From positions 1 to 64,000 of the forward strand of contig QNYK01000062.1 in NCBI GenBank assembly GCA_003973385.1: a stretch of DNA of 64,000 nt, in the 5' to 3' direction. The stretch is from Bacillota bacterium (GTDB taxonomy: Bacteria > Planctomycetota > UBA8108 > UBA1146). The translations under genes were made by a program, and so were the position numbers. Numbering within the stretch: position 1 is the first letter of the stretch; every line of letters begins with the position of its first letter. Under the pieces are notes generated by a model. The model searched no databases. It was not told where the DNA came from and saw only the letters and a program-made list of their open reading frames with translations. Positions 1-6,745 of the stretch are shown here, in pieces.

Positions 1-115
1 TTCCCCACGCGCCCCCCCCCCCCCCCGCGGCCCCGCCCTTTTATTTCACGCGGCCCCCCCCCAACCCCCTTGGCCCCCTCTTCTCTTTCGACGGTTCGGA
101 TTTCAGTCAGAGCAG

Positions 116-202
116 TGGTACCGGAGGTGGGACTCGAACCCACAAGACCCGAAGGTCAGCGGATTTTGAATCCGCCGCGTATGCCAATTCCGCCACTCCG
201 GC
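116..202 (-). tRNA. tRNA-Leu (anticodon CAA)
   Basis: Reverse complement GCCGGAGTGGCGGAATTGGCA...GCGGATTCAAAATCCGC...GGGTTCGAGTCCCACCTCCGGTACCA: acceptor stem, long variable arm, T-loop GTTCGAGTC, anticodon loop TTCAAAA (CAA), encoded CCA. Confidence 0.93.
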
Positions 203-331
203 TCATGTTGCTCTGACGTTTCTGACCACTACCGAGGGGTCATGGTAGCGGTCAGCAGCCATTTCGTCACCTTCTCCTGCAATGGATTGCGCACAACTAT
301 TCCCCGGTAAATCAGCCATCGACGAGCGCTG

Positions 332-1060
332 TCACTCGGGCTCCCGCAAGCACGCCGGAGGTCCGAGAATCTCGCGCCATACCAACCGGTTCCGCAATTC
401 GCTCCGACTCAATCTCCAGCGCTGGCCACTGCCGTGCTTCAGTTTTCCGTGCCGCGCACGGCCGGAAGATGGCAGTGAGTAGGCATCTGATGACAGTGAG
501 TAGGCATCTGGACCGTGGACGGGGTCGGAGGCCAGATCATCGACCTGGTAGGCCAGATCCTCGACCTGGTAGGGGTCCGGTTCGGAGGCTGCAGCAGGAA
601 CGTCCTGTTGCATCTGCTGTCGCAGCTGCGCCAGCACATCGAGGGGGTGTGGAGGGACTCCATGGTGGTCGGCGCGCGGTAAGCGAGCGGGTCTGACCGC
701 CGTCGCTGCGGGGGTGGTCGTGGTGCTTTCGCCGGAAATCACTTCGGGCACATCGACCCAGCCGCCTCCGAGTTCGGTCAGAGTCGGGATTTCGGCTGGC
801 AGCGGCGGTGGGGAAGAGTCGACAGGGCGCGGATCTGCAGCGATCCAGCCTTCCTCCTCCTCCTCCTCCATCTCGGCAACGGTCAGAGGCTCATCTTCAG
901 CTTCGGCCGCTGAAGGGGGCCAGGATACATCTCTCCTGCTTGTTTGCCGCGTGGATCGGCGCGTCTCTTTTCTCTTGGCACTTGTGCGAGAATCCATGAA
1001 TCGCTTGAGTAACGGAAGTACCACGAAGAGTAGCAGATAGATCCAGCCCATGTCCTTCAT
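332..1060 (-). CDS. Hypothetical protein: N-terminal TM segment, acidic/Pro-rich middle, C-terminal ILGPP-type motif; last gene of the FloA/NfeD operon
   Basis: ORF 242 aa, MKDMGWIYLLLFVVLPLLKRF..., co-directional and 15 bp downstream of floA; contains in-frame tandem repeats. Confidence 0.7.
   Translation of the reverse strand: MKDMGWIYLLLFVVLPLLKRFMDSRTSAKRKETRRSTRQTSRRDVSWPPSAAEAEDEPLTVAEMEEEEEEGWIAADPRPVDSSPPPLPAEIPTLTELGGGWVDVPEVISGESTTTTPAATAVRPARLPRADHHGVPPHPLDVLAQLRQQMQQDVPAAASEPDPYQVEDLAYQVDDLASDPVHGPDAYSLSSDAYSLPSSGRARHGKLKHGSGQRWRLSRSELRNRLVWREILGPPACLREPE
473..571. repeat. Two short 21-bp tandem repeats inside the CDS at 332-1060
   Basis: cagtgagtaggcatctgatga/cagtgagtaggcatctg (about 473-510) and ggccagatcatcgacctggta/ggccagatcctcgacctggta (530-571). 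Confidence 0.85.
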
Positions 1061-1075
1061 CGTTGTATTGTCCTT

Positions 1076-2140
1076 CTATTCGCTGGCGGCTTCGGACCTG
1101 TCACCGTCTTCATCTCCGACGGACTCCCTCATCGAGGTGTCTGCCTGGAGATTCTTGAGGCGGTAATAATCCATCACTCCCAGGTGGCCTTTTCGGAAGG
1201 CTTCCGCGATGGCCAGAGGAACTTCGGCCTCTGCGAGAACCAGTTTGGCTCTGTTATCGGCGATCTTGGCGATATTTTCCTGTTCCTGTGCAACAGCCAG
1301 TGCACGGCGCTTCTCGGCCAGCGCCTGTGCCACCCGTTTGTCTGCTTCCGCCTGCTCTGCTTGTAATTTCGCACCGATGTTTTCACCGACATCGACATCT
1401 GCGATGTCGATGGAGAGGATCTCGAATGATGTTCCCGAGTCCAGGCCCTTCTCCAGCACCTTTTTCGACATCAGATCGGGATTGGCCAGCACATCCTTGT
1501 GAGTAGTTGCCGATCCGATGGTGGTGACGATTCCTTCGCCCACGCGAGCGATGATGGTCTCTTCCGTGGCTCCTCCCACCAGGCGCGCCAGGTTGGTGCG
1601 GACCGTGACCCGTGCTCGTGCCCGCAACTGGATGCCATCTCCTGCCACTGCGTCGACCGTGGTGCGTGTCCCTTCGCGCGAAGGAGCATCGATGACCTTC
1701 GGAAGCACGCTGGTTCTGACCGCTTCGAGCACATCTCTCCCGGCCAGATCGATGGCGGCAGCCTGGTCAAAGGTGAGTCCGATGTTCGCCTTGTGGGCAG
1801 CGACCAGCGCTTGAGTCACTCGACGAACACTGCCCTTGGCCATGTAGTGTGCTTCGAGCTTGTTTGTATGAACATCTTTGATGCCCGCCTTGGTGCACAT
1901 GATCAGGCTATCGACGATGACTCTCGGGCTCACCCTTCTGAGCCACATTCCGATGAAGGCAAAGACGCTGATCTTGACACCGGAGGAGAGCGCCTGGATG
2001 TACAATCTTCCAAACGTGATGAAGAAGATGAACAGCACCACTCCCATGGCGATCACGATGAAGAGCAGTACCACATTTACAATTGGGTTGCTCGTTTGCC
2101 CCAGCATGAGTGTCGTTGCTAGATCCGGAATACTACCCAT
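1076..2140 (-). CDS. floA: Flotillin-like protein FloA
   Basis: 354 aa; N-terminal TM, SPHF-like core ([31 protein letters not shown]...), Ala/Glu-rich flotillin coiled coil ([28 protein letters not shown]); adjacent to NfeD genes. Confidence 0.93.
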   Translation of the reverse strand: MGSIPDLATTLMLGQTSNPIVNVVLLFIVIAMGVVLFIFFITFGRLYIQALSSGVKISVFAFIGMWLRRVSPRVIVDSLIMCTKAGIKDVHTNKLEAHYMAKGSVRRVTQALVAAHKANIGLTFDQAAAIDLAGRDVLEAVRTSVLPKVIDAPSREGTRTTVDAVAGDGIQLRARARVTVRTNLARLVGGATEETIIARVGEGIVTTIGSATTHKDVLANPDLMSKKVLEKGLDSGTSFEILSIDIADVDVGENIGAKLQAEQAEADKRVAQALAEKRRALAVAQEQENIAKIADNRAKLVLAEAEVPLAIAEAFRKGHLGVMDYYRLKNLQADTSMRESVGDEDGDRSEAASE

Positions 2141-2176
2141 CGCGAACTCCTGTCCGACGGCCTTGCCGTCATGATT

Positions 2177-2656
2177 CTAATCGTCTTGAGATTCTTCAGT
2201 GGATTTTCTGACAAGGATGCGGTTGCCATCGGATTGAATGATGACGACCGAATCCCCCTTCTCTATGTAGCCTGTATTGGCGACCACATCGAGGCGCCTT
2301 CCAGCGATCAGGGCGATCCCTGCGGGTCGAAGATCTGACATCACCAGGCCTCGTTGGCCGATCATTTCCTGTGCGGAACGCACATCGTCACCGAGCGCGT
2401 CCTCGTCAAGGCTTGTATGCAGACCGATCTTTTTGACCCAGAACTTGAAGAGTGCCACGGTGTAGAGAACCGTGAAGCCCGCGCAGATGACCGCGAGCCA
2501 TCGATAATCCTGGAGCCATAACTCCCAGATGGAGTAGCCGATGCAGAGCACGGCAGCGATCGCAAGAATCCCGCCGCTGGGGATGAACACTTCCAGGAAC
2601 AGGAGCGTCAGGCCAGCGATGCAGAGCACCGAAAGAAGCCACCATTCCATTCCCAT
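2177..2656 (-). CDS. NfeD-like integral membrane protein (short form)
   Basis: 159 aa; TM segments plus C-terminal OB-like domain (GQRGLVMSDLRPAGIALIAGRRLDVVANTGYIEKGDSVVIIQSDGNRILVRK). Confidence 0.85.
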   Translation of the reverse strand: MGMEWWLLSVLCIAGLTLLFLEVFIPSGGILAIAAVLCIGYSIWELWLQDYRWLAVICAGFTVLYTVALFKFWVKKIGLHTSLDEDALGDDVRSAQEMIGQRGLVMSDLRPAGIALIAGRRLDVVANTGYIEKGDSVVIIQSDGNRILVRKSTEESQDD

Positions 2657-2658
2657 GC

Positions 2659-4290
2659 TCAGGCCTCCTCGACGACAGCACGGACGACGATGCGGTTTCC
2701 CTCGACCTCGACCACTTCAACCAGGCTCTGCTTCTCGATGTAGCCTCCATCGGAGACCACATCGAAGGGAGTGCCCTCGAAATCTACTTTTCCGGCTGGG
2801 TGCAGATCCTGGAGAGGAGATCCTCGTTGACCCACCTCCAGTGCGTTGCCCTCGAATCCAGGCGAGGCGATGGCCTCATCGTCGGTGGCCAGAGTAGATT
2901 TGTCGATGAGAGCCCCGTCTTGCGAGACGCGCCCGGGAAGGATGTAAGAGACGATCAGCAGTGCCAGCAGTCCGGTGGTCAGCCCGCCAGCAACCAGCAG
3001 CGAATCCTCGCTCAACTGGCGCAGGCTCAGTGTCGCATCGACGGGCTGGTAGCACAGACCCAGAGAGACGCACACGACGACCAGGCCGAGGATTCCAGAG
3101 ACTCCGAAACCCGGGATCACGAACAGTTCGACCGCCAGCAGCCCCAGGCCCAGTCCAAACAGGGAGAGTTCGACCCATCCGACATTTCCGTCGGCAAAGC
3201 TGCTGAGCAGGAACACGCACAGGAAGCCGAGCGAAAGGGCGGCACCGAGTCCGACACCGGGCAATTTGAACTCGACCACCAGTGCCAGAGCAGCACCGAA
3301 GATCAGCAAGAACTTGATGAAACGGCCCCAGTCTCGAAACGCATCGAGGGCAAACCCGCCGGGAGTGCCGATGCGTTGATGCCCGAGAGCCTCATCGGCG
3401 GTCAGCACTCGCATCTGCGTCAGGCCGTAATCGGTCAGCAGTTGCTCTCGGGTCAGGCAGATGTGGGAGATGAAGCCGTACTCGAAGGCTTCCTTTTCAT
3501 CGATGGTGAGGATCTCTCCGCGCTCGACGATCCGCTGCGTCTGGGCGCTATTGCGTTCATGCTCCGGCAGGTCCTGAAACTCCTGCTCGGTCAGGTAGAG
3601 GGTACGACCCTCTGCCGTACGGACCTTCAGTACCGTGATCTCCTTCGTCACCATCGCCTCAGCCAGGGCGATGGGGTAGCCGCGATCACGCGCCCAGCGA
3701 CGCATGTCTGCCCTGACCGTGGTCTGGATCTTCTCCGGCAACTCATTGCCGAAGATATCGATCGGTTGCACATCCCCGATGCGGCTATTGTCTCCCATCA
3801 CCAGGTTACGGCACGCCAGAGCCACCATGGTGCCACCGCTGTAGGCCTGCTGGCCATTGGGGACCCAGGCAAAGGTCTCGACACCCTTCTCGGTCAGATT
3901 GTCGATGGACTCGGCCAGTTTTCGGCTGGCATCGATGGTTCCGCCGGGGGTCGAGAGCTGCACGATGACGATTCGAACTTCACGCTCGAGAAGTTCGGCG
4001 ATGGTGGCATCGAAGCGTCGGACGACCGAATCGTCGATCTGCTGATCGATGGAGACCACCACAGCGACATCCCTGAGCGATTTATTCTCGGGGTCGGACC
4101 CGGATTCCTGGGCCATGACGATGCTGTGACTGCACAGCGCCGCCAGCAGCGACCAGGTAAAGAAAAACCGACCCCAACTGGGCGGTCGGCAGGTTCGAAA
4201 GGTCAAGGCGTCTCTCTTCCCGGCTGCGACAGGCACGCACTTCGGATCCTCAAGTCCCCGCATTGTCAGGAGATACCCATGCCTAGGCAA
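2659..4290 (-). CDS. NfeD/ClpP-class membrane-bound serine protease (long NfeD)
   Basis: 543 aa; ClpP-like N-terminal domain (VVVSIDQQIDD...IVQLSTPGGTIDAS), TM bundle and NfeD C-terminal OB domain. The true start may be internal. Confidence 0.88.
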   Translation of the reverse strand: MPRHGYLLTMRGLEDPKCVPVAAGKRDALTFRTCRPPSWGRFFFTWSLLAALCSHSIVMAQESGSDPENKSLRDVAVVVSIDQQIDDSVVRRFDATIAELLEREVRIVIVQLSTPGGTIDASRKLAESIDNLTEKGVETFAWVPNGQQAYSGGTMVALACRNLVMGDNSRIGDVQPIDIFGNELPEKIQTTVRADMRRWARDRGYPIALAEAMVTKEITVLKVRTAEGRTLYLTEQEFQDLPEHERNSAQTQRIVERGEILTIDEKEAFEYGFISHICLTREQLLTDYGLTQMRVLTADEALGHQRIGTPGGFALDAFRDWGRFIKFLLIFGAALALVVEFKLPGVGLGAALSLGFLCVFLLSSFADGNVGWVELSLFGLGLGLLAVELFVIPGFGVSGILGLVVVCVSLGLCYQPVDATLSLRQLSEDSLLVAGGLTTGLLALLIVSYILPGRVSQDGALIDKSTLATDDEAIASPGFEGNALEVGQRGSPLQDLHPAGKVDFEGTPFDVVSDGGYIEKQSLVEVVEVEGNRIVVRAVVEEA

Positions 4291-4373
4291 GTACCGACTA
4301 CGATTTCAGGGCGGCCTATCAGCGCCCGTCGACCGACCAGGTGGGTGTCATCGGGAGCCTGTACTCACACGGA

Positions 4374-5066
4374 TCAGGGGCTCGCAGGGGGCTGGATGGT
4401 GGCGCTGCCGGAGAGCCAGCGGTCGACCGGGGGAGCCACTCGGGCCGCGATGACGGCCACCAGCATCGCGCTGATCACTCCGGTGAAGACGTCCATCGTG
4501 TAATGAGCCCTGAGCACGATCACCGTCGTCATCTCGAACAGCAGCACCAGAACTGCAGGAATCCACCAGCGTCTGCCCAGGCGCCCCATCTCGATGGCGC
4601 CGATGGCAGCGATGGCGGTGTGGCCCGAGAAGAAGAAGTCGTTGGCCACCTCATAGGTGACCAGTAGCGAGGGAAATCCAGGATGGTGCCAGATCATGCC
4701 GGTCGGGGCGGGCAGTGGACTCAGTCCCTGACAGATCTGGCGCAGCGAGAAAAGCATCAGCAGTGCCAGGAAGGGCCGCATCGTCGCTCCGAAGATCGAT
4801 GACAGGATGATGAAGATGGCGACCAGATCGATGACGAGGGAACTGCAGATCAGCAGTGAATCTGCGAGCGATTCGTTGGCGGCCAGCAGCTGGTGCCATG
4901 GGGCACTCCAGCGAAACAGGCCATCGCCATCCGAGAGCACCTGGCCGGCGATCTCGCTGCCGGCGGGTAAACTGCGCGAACCGAGCAATGACTGGGTCAG
5001 AAACCACAGTGCCAGACCAGAGACCACCAGCAACAGGCGCCGCCAGCGATCGGAATTCATCCTCAC
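4374..5066 (-). CDS. PAP2-superfamily / sphingomyelin synthase-like membrane protein
   Basis: 230 aa; motifs NDFFFSGHTAIAA and RAHYTMDVFTG typical of PAP2_C proteins. Confidence 0.75.
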   Translation of the reverse strand: MRMNSDRWRRLLLVVSGLALWFLTQSLLGSRSLPAGSEIAGQVLSDGDGLFRWSAPWHQLLAANESLADSLLICSSLVIDLVAIFIILSSIFGATMRPFLALLMLFSLRQICQGLSPLPAPTGMIWHHPGFPSLLVTYEVANDFFFSGHTAIAAIGAIEMGRLGRRWWIPAVLVLLFEMTTVIVLRAHYTMDVFTGVISAMLVAVIAARVAPPVDRWLSGSATIQPPASP

Positions 5067-6328
5067 TGTTCCTCGGCCAGGCCCAGCGCCTCACGCAGGC
5101 TCGCCTCGACCTGCCCCATCAACGGGTCCTCGCCGCGCACCTTCTCGGCCGGCACCTCGATGCCATCGCAGACATGCAGGGTGACCCGCTGGGGTGGATG
5201 CGGCCGCGCGGTATCTGTCAGGTCCTCCTCGAACCGCTCGACCGTCTCGAGGAAACGCTCGGGGGGAGCATCGGAGGAGAGATAGCCGCGCGGATACAGC
5301 GACAACTGCTGTGCCAGGTACAGCGCTGCAAACTGCTTCCAGCGTCGGTCTCGCTCCTCGTCATCGATGTCTCCCGAGACCATCCCCTTGAGGATCACCG
5401 TGCGCAGGTTCTTGCTGCGCTGGACGACGCTGCCGTCCTGGTGACCATCGAGCCACTCCATCTCGAGCGGATGCAGCAGGTGGTCGATCAGATTCTCGGC
5501 CCGTTCGAACAGGTCGCCGGACTGGGTGCCACCGAGGTGCTCGATCTCCTTGAGGCTCAGCAGCGCGCCTCCGATCTTGCGAATCCGCTGCAGCAGTTTC
5601 AGTTTCCGTTGCGGCGCCCACGACAGCCGCTGCTCGATCTGTTCCAGCACCGGTTCCAGCGTCTCGGTCAGATCGCCCTCGAAGTGATAGCGAAACGCCA
5701 GCGGAAAGATGATCACCTTGCCGCCATCGCCGGCCGCGCGTTTGCGAGCCGCGCCGCGGGCGATGGTCGAGATCCCCTCCATCAACGGATTGAGCAGATC
5801 ATTGGTACGAGAGACCGCACCCTCGGGGAAGATCACCAGTGGCCGCTGCGCCTGTTCGAGGATCTGCATCGCGCACTGCAAGGAAGCGCGATCCATCCCC
5901 TCGCGATGGATACTGAAGGCACCCATCAGGCGAATCACCGCTCGCTGCAGCCGCCCTTCCATGAAGATGTGCCAGCTGGCCATGGCAAAGAAGAGCGATC
6001 GGGTCGCCTGGGTCAGCGGATACAGCGCCACCGGATCTGCGGGTCGTGGGTGGTTGGGTGTGATCAGGATGCCATGACCGGCATCGATCGCGGCTCGGAT
6101 CTTGTCGGCACCGTGCACCTCGCTGGAAACGATCCCGTACCGATCGCGCATCAGTCGTGGGATCAATAAACGCCCCAGCAAGTTCGGCAGGATGTTGCCG
6201 CGATAGGGCGCAACAAACTGGTACGGCTGATCGAAGACGACGTCCTGCATATCCTCCGTGATTCCCTTCGGTTGCGATTCCAACGCCTGATATACACTGC
6301 GGTTCGGAGTGAATACAGCAGTCGTCAT
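5063..6328 (-). CDS. 1-acyl-sn-glycerol-3-phosphate acyltransferase family protein (PlsC-like)
   Basis: 421 aa; NHPRPAD (NHx4D) and FPEGAVSR motifs; 4-bp overlap with the next gene. Confidence 0.82.
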   Translation of the reverse strand: MTTAVFTPNRSVYQALESQPKGITEDMQDVVFDQPYQFVAPYRGNILPNLLGRLLIPRLMRDRYGIVSSEVHGADKIRAAIDAGHGILITPNHPRPADPVALYPLTQATRSLFFAMASWHIFMEGRLQRAVIRLMGAFSIHREGMDRASLQCAMQILEQAQRPLVIFPEGAVSRTNDLLNPLMEGISTIARGAARKRAAGDGGKVIIFPLAFRYHFEGDLTETLEPVLEQIEQRLSWAPQRKLKLLQRIRKIGGALLSLKEIEHLGGTQSGDLFERAENLIDHLLHPLEMEWLDGHQDGSVVQRSKNLRTVILKGMVSGDIDDEERDRRWKQFAALYLAQQLSLYPRGYLSSDAPPERFLETVERFEEDLTDTARPHPPQRVTLHVCDGIEVPAEKVRGEDPLMGQVEASLREALGLAEEQ

Positions 6329-6413
6329 CCATTCTCGCAGGAACCTGTAGAGACAGAGGACCAGGCACTCGAAGGGTCAGATCCACCCGTTCCCGGCCTC
6401 ATTTTCGCCCATC

Positions 6414-6447
6414 AAAAAACGCCCCTTCGTCGTCAGACGAAGGGGCG
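6414..6447 (-). terminator. Rho-independent terminator downstream of tRNA-Ala
   Basis: On the minus strand, hairpin CGCCCCTTCGTC-TGAC-GACGAAGGGGCG followed by TTTTTT. Confidence 0.85.
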
Positions 6448-6460
6448 CATCGGTTTGAAA

Positions 6461-6536
6461 TGGTGGAGCTGAGGGGGCTCGAACCCCTGACCTCCTGACT
6501 GCCAGTCAGGCGCTCTCCCAGCTGAGCTACAGCCCC
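6461..6536 (-). tRNA. tRNA-Ala (anticodon GGC)
   Basis: Reverse complement GGGGCTGTAGCTCAGCTGGGAGAGCGCCTGACTGGCAGTCAGGAGGTCAGGGGTTCGAGCCCCCTCAGCTCCACCA; anticodon loop CTGGCAG; G3:U70 identity pair. Confidence 0.96.
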
Positions 6537-6745
6537 AATGATATCCCCGGAGGGGCCGTTGAAGTGGCTGTTGCCGATGAATCAGCAGCCGCCGCCCGGT
6601 TCCTCCGCCAGGATCTCCAGAGGATAGCCCGGTGCACTCTTGGGTCAAGGGAACCGATTGTCGCCGTACCCTCTGGCACCTACGATCATGCGTTCCTGGG
6701 AGACCGGCTGACTGGTCGGGTAATGCCCTGGGATCGAGGAGGCCC

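Noticed and set aside
1-90. C-homopolymer-rich low-complexity sequence at the window start
   Set aside because: Looks like contig-edge or sequencing artefact (poly-C runs unlike the rest of the window); not interpreted biologically.
2800-4503. 567-aa plus-strand ORF opposite NfeD
   Set aside because: Antisense shadow ORF of a well-supported gene; Gln/Asp/Arg/His-rich composition with no domain.
4856-6169. 437-aa plus-strand ORF opposite the PlsC-like gene
   Set aside because: Antisense shadow ORF in high-GC DNA.
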